The notes beneath the pieces are model-generated. The model had not been told where the DNA came from and did not search any database. It worked only from the letters and a program-made list of their open reading frames with translations. A program made the translations under genes and the position numbers. A stretch of 64,000 nucleotides of DNA, from contig JBBHKE010002360.1 of NCBI GenBank assembly GCA_037447655.1, positions 161,091 through 225,090 of the forward strand, given 5' to 3'. This stretch comes from Zygnema cylindricum. Lineage: Eukaryota; Streptophyta; Zygnematophyceae; Zygnematales; Zygnemataceae. This document shows positions 44,207-56,046 of the stretch, piece after piece. Position 1 is the first letter of the stretch, and each line of letters opens with the position of its first letter.

Positions 44207-46106
44207 ATGAATGCTCCAGACAGATATGAGCGCTTTGTGGTACCTGAGGGAATGAAAAAGTGAGGAAATTGTCGTTCATTTGCCCAAGAATGACCATTAA
44301 CAAGCACTTTGCATGGAATTTCGTGTGGTCAATATTTCGCATAGCTTTTTTGTTGTTAATTTTTTTTCTTGGCTCAAAGCTCATAGGTTAGAGTTTATTT
44401 GGGTATTCTTTCTGGTAATATTACAAGCTTTTCTTGATTGGTTCAGTGTGCACCCTCTTTGGAATATGTTACGGTAGACATGTCAAAATACCGGCTGTAT
44501 TGTTAGACTTAATAATGATCAGCGCGGAGATAATATATTAATTTGTTCAGCCTTGAATGAAACTGTGACCACAGGCATAGTGTTTTTCTAAATCAATGAA
44601 GGCAAACGAGAGTTTTGCCAATTTTAGTAATGCGCTGCATGCATGCTTCTAAATTCATTTTGAATTCTGTTTCTCAGAACTTGTATGTTTTAGAAATTTC
44701 TTGCAGTTTCAAGCTTCCACAACCAGAGTATTTCACAGGAGAAGTGTTGCCAAGCCTTATCTAACTGTATTGTTCTTCATTGTTACATTTGTAACCGATG
44801 TTTTGATTTTGCAAGGAAAAGATCAATACACGTTTAGTGTTGTAATTTTTGTGTTTCAAGTCCCAGTATGCTCTTGTCAATATACGTTATCATCAACCTT
44901 TTTCTGCTATTCTGTGTTTCAAGGACATTTCACTTAAAAGAACATGATGACATGGCCGGACAGGGTGTCATACGAGCGCGACACCAAGATAATGAACGCT
45001 GCGACCTTTGTTTTACAGAGAGAGGATCACACGATCGGGAACCTCGTTCGAATGTTAGTTCGTTTCATCATCGCCTTTCATCAATTCACATTATCTATTC
45101 ATTTCATTTTTTGGCATCACTCGTTCATTTCAACTTTTGACAATATCCATTCATTTCATTTTTTAACACTACCCATTCATTTCATCTTTTCGCCTTACCA
45201 ATCATTTCATCTTTTGATGTTACCCATTCGTTTCATTATTTTGCATAACCCATTCATTTCATTTTTCACACAACCCATTCATGTCATCTTTTGATACCAC
45301 CTGTTCATATCATCTTTTCACATTGTCCATTCATTTCATTTTTTCATTTTTCATCTTGCGATACAGCCCATTCAATACATATTTTCACTTTACCTATCTG
45401 TGCTGTACTTGTCGTACAGGCAGTTGCATCGGGATCCCAACGTATTGTTTGCTGGATACAAGTTCCCTCATCCTCTCAAGTACGAGGTCATTGTGAAGGT
45501 TGGATTTTGGAAAACTCTGCCTGTCTGCGTTACTCTAACAAAGTGCATAAGCAAATATATTTTCCTCGATTTTTCCTGTACATTCTTCTTTGGATTGGTG
45601 GCATCAGTACTAGTTGCCACATTCTTTCAACTGATTTTTGACCAATTTCTGACCGCAGATTCAAACCACCAGCAAGTCATCACCTATGCAGGCATACAAT
45701 GAAGCACTGGACTCGCTTACTGGTGAACTGGACCATCTGAAGCAGGTTTTTGAGGTGTGTTTTTGTGTCAACTCAATGTTGCACTTTTGAACTCGGATGG
45801 TTGGACGCCATGGCAAGAATGGTGCTTACTGATGACTAGCAAGCTGGTTTTCCTCTAAAAGTACCTTTTTTATTATTCTGCTATTAGCTGAATGATATTG
45901 ACGTGTCAGTGTGTTTGAGAAGTTACGCAGCATGAAGATTCTGTACACGTCAAAGATTGTCATGGAATGAGCAACTATCAAGAACACGGGGGTTTCAGAT
46001 GTATGCAATTTGAGGATACAGCGGCTATGTTCATCATTGGCCCCATTTTTCGCTCTGTGTGCAGGACGCATTGAAGGTAAAGAAGGAGCAGGAAACGTAC
46101 TATTGA
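44207..46106 (+). CDS. RPB11: RNA polymerase II subunit RPB11
   Basis: RPB11 pairs with RPB3 to start assembly of RNA polymerase II in the nucleus. Five exons keep phase and give 119 residues, the usual length: 44207-44259, 44964-45053, 45420-45498, 45659-45754 and 46065-46106. The chain starts [18 protein letters not shown]. It then has [74 protein letters not shown] and a charged C-terminal helix. Every conserved block of the family is present. Intron 2 is filled by a minisatellite. The upstream spacer is shared with the gene on the minus strand. Confidence 0.97.
45063..45385 (+). repeat. Minisatellite in RPB11 intron 2
   Basis: About twelve imperfect copies of a 26-30 bp unit built on CCCATTCATTTCATCTTTTG fill most of the intron. 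Copies differ in length and bases. The pyrimidine-rich pattern leads up to the acceptor at 45419. It is not a CRISPR array: there are no unique spacers. Confidence 0.85.
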
Positions 46107-47067
46107 ATGAGTCACTACCTCTCTATAAAAAACCCATTTTGCAGGTTGTCAACCGTCGCCATCCAATCAGCATGCAGGAAAGCAACAGTCAGTTTACACC
46201 AATTGACGGACTATTTTAAAAACTGTATGATAGAGATATGCAGTCACACTTTGTTTCCACCCGCACCATGTAGATACGGATGACAACTTAGATCACAACA
46301 TGAGATTTAATGCCAAATTACAAGCAATAACAATAGGATAGGTAAGGCATTCCTAGACAATTTCACAGAATTTTTGTGCACACAAGCATTTAACTTCCTT
46401 TGTGTTGAATTTAGTGTTCTGGATATTTACCCAGATGAATAAAACTCTTGATCCCAAGGCTTATTATAACATTGCTTTTACTTAATAATGCTTAAAGTCT
46501 GATCGAAAAATTTGCAAATACCACCTTATTGCTTGGTTTTGTCTTGTGGATACCTTGAGTGGTTTATTGATCATGCGCCTGTTGTCGATTATTGCTTGTT
46601 CCATTGTTGTATTTTTTAAGCTTTAGATGACCGTCCCTGCTACATTCTTTGGTGGAAAGAAGGCGAATATTTGTTTCACTTGAACAACACAATGCAAACT
46701 CAACAATGTAAACTTATATGAAACAACTATCATCATACTTTTGGCTCAGTTATATTTTTACATTTAAAGAGATTTAGGAGTTATACAACAACACTTTCTG
46801 CCCCATCACATTGAATCATAGGCTATGGAGCCTCTGATTTTCTCTCAATAAAGATCAGTACTTAAATGATTATCATGATTCAACCTCCACTTTGTCAACA
46901 ACATATTCAGGTTTGAGGTTCCCTGTTGGTTGCAATCTTACTTGTAAAGCACGCTTACTTGGCTACACTTACTTAGCTTCAATAGCTCTCCCACCTTACC
47001 ATCTTTTTCTAGACGCAGAAAACTATACAAATTTATATAGCAAGGATTTAAGAAAGCGCAAAAACTC
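46107..47067. other. Convergent 3' flanks without a gene
   Basis: This is the spacer between the ends of RPB11 and the minus-strand hypothetical gene. It is AT-rich; no exon or repeat of note was seen. Confidence 0.5.
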
Positions 47068-48064
47068 CTATTCCTGCATTCGTGACGGTTGCGTTCCTGA
47101 AGATACCTTGGGCTTGCGCGAAAAAAGAACTCCTAAATCTTCTGTCACAATATTACTCCTGCCACATAGAAAGCCCGATTGAAACAATCTGCTCATTTTT
47201 AATGAATAGCCAACAATAGATGCGCCCAGCAATGAAAAACCTACCATTTCTAAAAAAACAATAGCATGAAAAGATCTCGAAAGTACACCACCTGAACAAC
47301 TAGTCCACCGATAAACTCCAGGAAAATTGCAATTAGACACACTCAGATAAATAGAGGCACTCTTACCTGCCACGAAGCTGTGGTGGCAGAAGAACTCCAC
47401 CTCCTGTATCGGGTGGATGTCGGTGCACGGGCAAAGTACCACGAGCTGCCTTCTGTTGTGGAGCTAGGTGCAAATTCGCATGCACCTCAGTCCTCTTCCG
47501 AGATTCCTTCACATTCCCAGTATTCATACCGCAGTCGATTGCGACGCTTGGAGATGAGGAAAAGAGGTCTGCTGGACTTGGAAGGATAACAGCTTCAGGG
47601 ACAGACACACGTGGAACTCCCAGAGAGTTCGGTTGTAGCACCATAGGAGGTTTTGCAGCAACCTGTTCCACATTCCTGCCAGAGCCCGAGCATAGTATGA
47701 CTTTTTCTTTTCCTGGTTTTCCAGGGCAATTCAAATCTATCGTCACCTCCGATTGAAAGAGGCTGAGCAGCATGGGATTGTCTCGAGCAAGGTACAGAAA
47801 ACTCATGCCAACAACAAATGTTTCAAAACAGTTTTGCGATAAGATTTAACTGTTGGATAAAAGCAAAAAACCTCAGAATATTATGGAAGCCATGTCTTAC
47901 ACATTTAGCTCGGTAATAGAACTATTTTTTTTTTCTTTCGAATCATTGACAGGCTGCATAGACGTTTCTTCCGAAGCTGCAGAAACAGCGTTGCTCGATT
48001 GAATGTAATGCACGTCATCCTCACCTTCCTCATCGGAACCGTAATCATAGTCAACAAGAGCCAT
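47068..48064 (-). CDS. Conserved hypothetical protein with acidic N-terminus
   Basis: Three minus-strand exons keep phase and give 210 residues: 47903-48064, 47367-47746 and 47068-47158. The N-terminus, MALVDYDYGSDEEGEDDVHY, is an acidic start like that of several small nuclear proteins. The middle is low-complexity with Ser and Pro (ILPSPADLFSSSP). Near the C-terminus lies the compact block GVLLPPQLRGRSNIVTED, followed by LGVLFSRK, which straddles an intron and looks conserved. I cannot assign a function; a resemblance to PRCC-like proteins is only in style. The acceptor of exon 2 (after GAG at 47747) is the weakest point. It is divergently paired with ATG14. Confidence 0.7.
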
Positions 48065-48632
48065 TAAATCTACAAAAATCAGGCATGGAAGAACAAGCAG
48101 CTGGACTTGAGTACACGAAGGTAAAAAAAGGATAACATTTTGAAATTAGGAAGAAACGTCGAAGCAAATAGCAAATGGACGAAAGGTACAGTTTCACCTG
48201 TGAAAAAAGTGCGGGATTTTAGTGCGAAGTCCGCAAACCATTGATCCTATGGGTGAATGATTTCGTGCGCTGTTACAATGCGAAACCCCACTAGAATACG
48301 AGATGTCTGAATGGGAAATGCTCGCACGGTTTGCGGAATATGCACTGACGTTTTGCACATTTTGTTCATACGGTCTAGTACGGTAGCAGTACCGGTACGG
48401 AGTTCCGGTTGCCAGTTTCGCAAAATCGCAATGGCGTCCTCAGGAATACGAATTAATAAGTACGGTCAACACGGGAACGTAGGCACGTAGCCCTGAGAGA
48501 GAAGATGGTCTTGCATGTGTCCTTCCAACCGGTAGAGCCTACCCTGTCTGGAGTTATTATCTTTTAGCAGGCTATGAGCTCCGCTTGCCTTAAGACGATT
48601 TTTTTCGCTCTGATGCAAGTGCCAACAAGACG
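48065..48632. promoter_or_regulatory. Divergent spacer between the hypothetical gene and ATG14
   Basis: Start codons on opposite strands lie 568 bases apart, so both promoters and 5' UTRs lie here. GTACGG and CCGGTACGG motifs repeat around 48365-48470. Confidence 0.55.
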
Positions 48633-51600
48633 ATGGCCGGTTGGCTTTGCCCTGTTTGTGGATGTCAGGAGCGGCCAGCTGTGTGCTCTTCCTGCATCAA
48701 CTCAATGTGTGTACTGGCTTCTTACAACAAAGGCACTGCTCTACATTCCGCAGTTTTCTTTTCTTCCTTGCTACTTTATTTTGTTTTCCTTATGCTTTCT
48801 TTTCACTGTATATGCAGCTTGGAGGAGCGACAAAAAGATCTCAAGGCTCTGAAGCAAACACGTATCCACTTCAGAGAACGTTTGGATGAAAAGCTCGAGC
48901 AAAGGGTAAGGACGAGCATTATGGCTATTCTGGAAAGCACTTCTCCTTGTACATTTCAGTGTTAAAACTTTCGTCCGTAGCATGACATGTCTTTTGAGCA
49001 CTTCTCAGCCTGGAGCATGTTTGAAAGACTGCGGCTGAAGTGGTGGTGATCCTGACAGAGGGAGTTAGAGCGACAGCGAGTCTGGAGGAGGGAGCAGAAT
49101 GAGCGGTGTGAACGGCTTCGACAAGCGTATAGAATAGCCGAAGCGAGTTTTCTCAAAGGTGAATTTTGGTCATACCGAGTCAATTTGTTTGGCATATGCT
49201 GCACCGTATACCTAAAACTGCTGAAATTGCTACCTCTTTTAAGGGTTTCATAATTGCATGCAATTGTTCGTTTGAGACCTTTGAAGTAACATTTCCAAGA
49301 TCCTATTTCGACAGCACAACAGAAAGGTCAAAGGAGAGGTAGCAATGGTAAAAAGCTGAGCATAGTAGGTCCGTAGGGTTATTTCAGAGCCGTTATATTT
49401 GGTGAATTCTATAGGTTTTTGCTTCAGTGGAAATAGTGGCGTTTGTTTAACACACTTTATTTGAACTCAATTGGGCCATTACTGGTAGTCGACAAGGCCA
49501 TGGGAGTAATTGCCTTAGCTTGAGGCATGTTCATGTCTAGAGTACTTGGTATGTCCATTTTTGACCTGGAATGATTTGGTTAGGGTGGCAATAACCGTGG
49601 CTATGCATTGAAGAGGAGTAGTTTTCAATCTGAAAGTCATTTTTTGACATAAGAATGTTAAGGGAGTTGCATGTTGACCTCTTGTTTCTGAATTGAGACA
49701 ATTTAATACTGCTCTCATTGCTTCAACGGACAATATGTAGGTGCCAATGTGTCTCTTAATGTTCAGCAGACAAATATCAAGACTGTTAAGAAGGAGCAGC
49801 ATATGCTATAACTCCAAAAAAAGGCAGGAAAACACAAATTGAAGGCTAAAGAGGTATTTGGGAAAAAGGTCATACTGTGGTTCTGCGAAATTTACCACTA
49901 TGCACCACAGATATGTGGTTTAGGAAGAGTTGCATGTCTAATCAATTCAAGTATGGAAATTTTTAATGCTTTAGCAACATGAATTCCCAAAGCAAGCATG
50001 CACTGAAAGTTTACACTTCGGAACGGGTCTTGAATGGCTGGTCTGCTGTTTATCAAGTTTGGTGTATATTGCTTTGTGCAATGCATCTACTTAATTCTTG
50101 CAATTTTGTTCATGATATCATGCATATGGACTTAAGGTCCTGTCACGACGTTAACTGAAGAAGTTGAAAATTGATCTTTTACTGCTCAAGTTAGGACATT
50201 ATGGTAGTTTTGCCATACAATAGAAGAATTGTTGTCAAATGTAAATCTCCACTACTGAAATGGCTTTGTCATAAACAATGCTATAGCTTTTTCAGGATTT
50301 TTTGTATTATTTCTTACTTTTTATCGGACTCCATATAACCGTTAGCACAGGTTTTTTCGTTACATATAGATGATCTACATTTGGATGTCTAGGCATGCTT
50401 GTTACGTTTCATCAAGTCCTTCTCATTGGAGTGGTAAAAAGTAACTCAAGAATGCAGTATCTGGACAACGCTGAAAAAAACATGCATGATATGTAATGGA
50501 TGATTATCTCACTTGCACTCCAAATTGTAATTTTGGTGTCCGGTGTTCGCATCTCTTTACACCTAATTTCATCTTGAATGTTCACTTCATGCTGTGAATG
50601 GGCATTTGCTGTTTGGTCTCATCATGCTGATGCGCTGCTTCAGTAAGCTCCAACATGCGATTTTACCATGCCATCAGGTGTTCCTTAATAGAATGCTGCA
50701 GTTCTACCTGTTGTAACACCTAATAATCACTTGAAGCAGCCTGAAACACGTTGCAGATTTCTTGCATTGACTTTGCTGCTAGTGGCCTGCATCTGCGGAT
50801 TGTTTTAATCTAAGATTTGCTGTGCAAAATCATTGTTGGGTTTGCCCTTCAAAATCAATTTATGGTATTACTCTCTGGCAACCTTCACGGTATTCACACT
50901 TATCCTTTGCACTTTTTTGATAGATTGTAGCAGCTCTGCTAGACTGGAAGTTAACTAAAAATATAAAGACGGGCCACATTTTTCATTGCCTGATATGCAA
51001 AGAAATCTAAACTATTTTAAGCTGTTTTGTTTTAGTTTACAGCTACTTCTCACAAGGCAGGGAACTGATAGTGTGTGAGCATCAAGCATAATTTACATCG
51101 TCAATCACTATTAGTGTTAATAACACTACTCCGCCTTGAACGCAAATAGCGTTTATAATGCAATTTTTTTGTTCGTAACGATTCGATAAATGTTCAGAGC
51201 CGTCCACATCCCTCGGACTTAAATTAGAATTAATGACACTAAGTTAAACCCCACGCTATGTACTTCTTAACGCTATTATGATTCACAGTGTAGCTCTGCT
51301 TGAACAGAAGATGCCAATATCTTGTTGGTTCATTTTTTATCTCGGTCCTGGAATTGGGCATTGTCAGTGATTAAAAATGTAAAATCTGCATTACTACAAA
51401 GCAAGTATATGCTTTTATCCTCAGGCTTTTGAATGATTTTATGTGAAAGGATGTTGAAGTGTGTTATATGTTGACTTCTACAACGACACTAACATTTCTG
51501 GCCGCTATGACCAGTGCCGATTTGTGCCTCATTTTCTCTGAAGCGAAGCGCCGCCTTTTTTAATGCCCTCTCTTTTGAATTGCAGAAAAGTCAAAGCTTC

Positions 51601-54600
51601 AGGAAAAGCAAGCACTGGTGGAAACTGTGTCAGTGCACCTTTCTGAAGCACAACGGCAGGTGGGTTTTGATTGTAGGTTTGTTGCTTAAGAGTGTAGGGA
51701 GAAGATGACATCGTTTATCAAAGAGACACGAACATTTGATTTTTGCTAGGACGCCTGCAGTTCACTCCCTCTAAAGAGTCTCGAGCCTCGTCTTTGACTT
51801 TTCATTGTTCAAATTCGTAGCTCTGTTGCTTTATTCTTTTGGAGGTGATGCAAGTTTCTTTTTAAGCTTGTGTATCGGCAGAGTTTGCTGATGGTGCCCA
51901 TGGTGGTTTTGTGGGTGGTTATGGTATGCGTTTGGAATGCTTGACAGCTGGCAGGAAAAAAGACCGAGTTGGAGTCCCACTCTTTGGTTTTGAGAGCACA
52001 AACCCTCAGCTTGGTAAACCCTTCTCCTTGTTGAATACAAGTGTGGTTTCTAGACTCCTGTTCTTGTGAGGCGCATGTATGGGGATGATGTTGGTCGTTC
52101 GGATGTCGCATCTATGGCAGAAGAGGCAAGTAAAAAAGGTTAAGGTGGCATTAAAAAAATGCTGGTGCTATTGATCGGTTGTCATTAAAGGAGACAATGG
52201 TGCGCTTGTTTCACTAGCATAAAGCAAGGTCTGGGAAGAGCAAAATTGAGGAACTGGCTTCCATATTACCGCCAGAGGTTGCAAGTGATCAGTGTTTTTG
52301 GTTTGCGATTTTAATGTGTGAAGTGTTATCTCTTCCAAAGCTGTGGCTCATTCATCGCTCCTCCTTTCGTTCTGCAGGCAGTTGTTGTCTCGGAGCTCTC
52401 CCACATGCAGCGCAGTGCATTGAGGCAGCTTTGCAACATCTTCCCTCTCCGTTTGGTGAGCCCTTGCTCTCACGACCCCACACTTAACCCTTTAATATAC
52501 ACACGATATTAAAGATGTTCCTGTATGCTGTTTACTAGATGGTTTTGCTTCCTCTATGGCTAAACAGCTGTGGCCTCTCTCTCCACAGGCGGTAGTGGAT
52601 GTTCCCGAGGCATGGGATGGAGCTCAGAAGCTCTCACAGGCTGTTCGAATCTGTGGAGTGCGTCTGCCCGAGGGAGAGGGCCCTCTCAACATGCCTCCCA
52701 AAGAGCTGGCCGCTGCACTTGGGTAAGGGCTGTCTTGCTCGTATGAGAATGCCACCGCCCATGCTTTTAGAGTTATTGTGTATTTATCCGTATGTACGCT
52801 ATTATTGGTGTTAATAGGAGTACTCATACAGAAAAATGTACAAAAATGTATGAATCGTACATTTTTCTGTATGATTACTGCGATTACTTGCCAGTAATCC
52901 AAGCTATAGTGTTTGTATAATTACCCTATATTATTAGCGTTAACTCTTCAATAGAATTAACTAAACTACATTATAATTTGCCACGTGGCTCAGTATGGGC
53001 CACTTAAGTACACTGCCCGTCGTTGTTAGAGTTAATAACACTAATTCGGTCGCGGCTTTTTTGGCCAAAAATCACAAATAGTGTTAACAGCGCTATTTAA
53101 GGACGTGGACTGACCGACTTTTTTTGGCCAAAAATCACAAAATAGTGTTAAAAACACTATTTAAGGACGTGGACTACAATCTGCCATGTCTCCTTGCACT
53201 AAATTAGTATTATTAATTCTAATTTCGCAACCTTAACTCTAGTAATGATGAGCGGTGTAGTGTTCTTAACTCAAATTTTTGATTTTGGATCAGCAAAACG
53301 CTCACTCGAATCAGAGTGATTAACTCTTATAGCGATGGGCAGTGTAGGCTATGTGTTTTGAGACATTTTGTTTCTTGGGCTGTTTTTCACGGTGTGTTGA
53401 GGTTTGGACCAAAGGTTGGTCTTATTATGGGGTTTTGTGAAATTCTCGCGCAGATACCTGTTGCAGTTTCTCCAGCTAGCTGCCAAGTACCTCTCAGCTC
53501 CTGTCCTCCATAGTTCAGGGTTTGCGGTGAGTGGTGATGCTTTCTTTTTTGGGCTTGTGATTGCGTGACTCAAAAAGGATAGAGGAACGTATGTGAAAAT
53601 GGTGGGAATTTCCATCAGGGTATAAGAGTCTTTTGTAGCTTGTTTATATCAGGGGATTAAAATCTTTTTGTAGGGTATTTCTCTATTGTGATTGTTTGAC
53701 TCTACTTATTCTAGGACTACTGACCTTTCCATTCTCTCAGGTTTCTTCCTCGAGAGTGTGGCAGCGAGCGTCATATTGGAACCATCGGCCTGACTCACTC
53801 AGGTGACTTTTTTTTGGTCCATTTTAAAAAGAATAAGCGCGCAATTTGTTGGCTTTTGATACCTCTGGTAGGTAGGTTTTTTGTCTTGGTGTCCTTTGGC
53901 AAAATGATGTGGCCTCTACATTTCGTTCTGCTGCTTTTGAAAGCAGAAAACCACTATGCATTAGGTGACGTTCTGTTTTTTTTGTTGGTTCCTTGTAGCC
54001 ATATATACCCTCTCTACAGCTCAGCTACTAAGTCTGATGGGGAAGCCTCACCATCAGAGCCCCTTAATGGCTTCCTTGGGACTCAGGCTCTGCCAGGTGG
54101 CGCTTCTCCGGCAGCTGGAGTATCTGGGCAGAAGCAGTCGAACGGGGGGGGCTCTTCTGTGGTCAGTGGGCAAGCTGGCAGCAATCCAGAAGGGAAGGAC
54201 AGCCGACCGCTTCGAAAGGGTATTGTTTTGTTGAAGCGAAGCATCATGTGCCTTTGTTCATATGAAGAGTCCCTTTTGGGCTTGAAGCTTCCCCGACAAT
54301 TTCCTCCTTTCGCTTCCTTGGCGTTGTTGATGGAATGGCTGACACGAGATCCGAGGTCGTCTGGTCTTCTTTCAAGGTGAGCAATCAGCAGCTTGCTTCC
54401 CACCATAACAGTACGACAGCTCCATTTTTTCTTTTCTTTTTTTTAAGCCCGTTTTAAGGTGCTTGGGGATGTGACTGTGACATGCATTTTCTGTGTTATT
54501 CCTTACACGCGCATTGAGAAATTTTTTCAGAAGCAAAAATATGGATCTTGTCACGAGCTCGGGATATGGAAGCATTCAAGTAGGCAAATCTTCTCTCTCG

Positions 54601-56046
54601 GAAGAGGGAGCATTGTTTGTCGGGCCACCTGAGGAGTTTTCCTCAACACAGTTCCAGAGCTTTGTAAGTGTGAGGCTCCAGCAGTTTTGCTGTTGGTGGG
54701 TGATTGTTCTTTGAATGGAAAGCTGCTGTGCATGCTGAATCACTATAAGAATTTGGAGTTATTTTTTCGTCTCTTTCACTCTTTTCTCTGTCCGCAATGA
54801 TCAAATTTTCGTTCAAAATTACCATTCGAAAGGCTCTTAGATTTGCAATGAAAATTGGACAACTATGTAATTAAGAAAAACGAGTTTGAGAATAGGAGAA
54901 CCTTTATTGGCGACTCAAGGGAGTTTAGCCTATGTAATCCAGTGCTTGTTTTTCCTTTAGTATAAAGCCACAATAATGAGCTTTCGAAACGGGTTTAATC
55001 TAATTCGCTGGATGCCTTTGTTTTTAGATTTACACTCCTTTGAGGCATGAACAGGTGTGGTAATTAGGGATTCATTGCGTGGGCATATTATCCGATGATC
55101 GATTTCCAGGTTTCTGGGTGCCCGGTAACAAATTTCGATTGTAAAAAACAAGAAGTACTTAAACAAAGACGACACACCCCAAATATGTGACTAAAATGTA
55201 CGTCGTGTTCGTAGACGCAAAAAATGCCGTGAGCCGAGAAAAATGACAAATTTAGGGAACCTGCAAAATCAGGTCATTAAGTATGCAGACACAGGTACGT
55301 CATTGACCACCAGGTACGGTACTTTCAGTACCTTTCGTATTGTACCGTACTCAGTGAAATATCAACATTCTGGAACGATCGATGAATGATAGCAAGTATC
55401 GGCTATGCAATCGATACTATATGAACCCTAGTGGTGAATCACGTTGAAGCCATATGTGGGATATCTGATGGGGCATTTCTCTCTACGAATCATCAGCTTG
55501 TGTTATTCGTTGCCTGGTTTCTAATTGTCCATATCTGCCACGACCCCGTTCAACGCGAAATATTTCTGTAATCCCTTCGATTTTCACTTGATATTTTTCA
55601 TTGCATGTATCGCAACCCATCAACACAGTGTATCAGCAGAGAGCTAGTGAACCATCTCGCTGAAGTTTGCAGCAATTGCAAAAAAAATTACTGCAATTGC
55701 AAATCCAACTAACGGCTATTGCAAATGCATAATGTTTTAGTTTCATTACTCCTTGCATTTGTTACCTTCTCCTGCACATATTGTATTTATGGTGTGTGAT
55801 TTAGCAAAGCAGCTGATGGAAGGATCCATTTGGAGTGGGCTTTAGCAGGCACAGTCAACAATGGACACTGGCAGCACATTTGATGAGCAGTTTGGGGTCA
55901 AAGTGGGTGGAACATCAACGCCCAGTACTGAAAATGGATTGGAGGAATGGGACTTGGTAGAGAGACCTCCTCTTCCTCCACCACCTTCTAGGGCCGAAGA
56001 TGTGGAGCACTGGACTCGGGCAATGTTCATTGATGCCACGAGGTAG
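48633..56046 (+). CDS. ATG14: Autophagy protein ATG14 (PI3-kinase complex subunit)
   Basis: ATG14 directs the VPS34-VPS15-ATG6 lipid kinase to sites of autophagosome formation. Thirteen exons keep phase and give 506 residues: 48633-48706, 48818-48905, 49059-49158, 51586-51659, 52054-52129, 52225-52277, 52378-52455, 52589-52722, 53454-53526, 53741-53802, 53999-54376, 54531-54663 and 55849-56046. The N-terminus has a double CxxC motif (CPVCGCQERPAVCSSC), as in ATG14/Barkor. A coiled coil follows (LEERQKDLKALKQTR, KSKLQEKQALVETVSVHLSE). The later parts match plant ATG14: SALRQLCNIFPLR, LPEGEGPLNMPPKELAAALG, APVLHSSGFA, SRVWQRASYWNHRPDS, RKGIVLLKRSIMCL, and the hallmark end WDLVERPPLPPPPS with EDVEHWTRAMFIDA. 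Some plant homologs were once annotated as 'RNA polymerase II protein'. Introns 3 and 9 hold MITEs. Confidence 0.95.
51096..51290. mobile_element. MITE in ATG14 intron 3
   Basis: 195 bases with ends CATCGTCAATCACTATTAG and CGCTATTATGATTCACAGTG, flanked by TA on both sides. TTAGTGTTAATAACACTA inside matches other copies. Intron 3 is 2.4 kb. Confidence 0.75.
53011..53257. mobile_element. MITE in ATG14 intron 9, with internal duplication
   Basis: Ends CACTGCCCGTCGTTGTTAG and CTAGTAATGATGAGCGGTG are inverse copies, flanked by TA. Inside, a unit of about 60 bp (TTTTTGGCCAAAAATCACAA through TTTAAGGACGTGGACT) occurs twice. A further right-end-like sequence, TTATAGCGATGGGCAGTG, lies at about 53325-53346 and may belong to a second, decayed copy. 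Confidence 0.75.

Noticed and set aside
45063-45385. CRISPR-like regularly spaced repeats
   Set aside because: Units abut and vary, there are no unique spacers, and the stretch is a eukaryotic intron between coding exons of RPB11.
49741-49853. Apparent extra ATG14 exon (GANVSLNVQQ...KHKLKAKE) with an in-frame TAA at 49809
   Set aside because: Exon 3 (ends 49158) joins exon 51586 directly in phase and gives a continuous coiled coil (FLK then EKSKLQEKQ). Including this piece would add a stop and break the phase, so it is intron.
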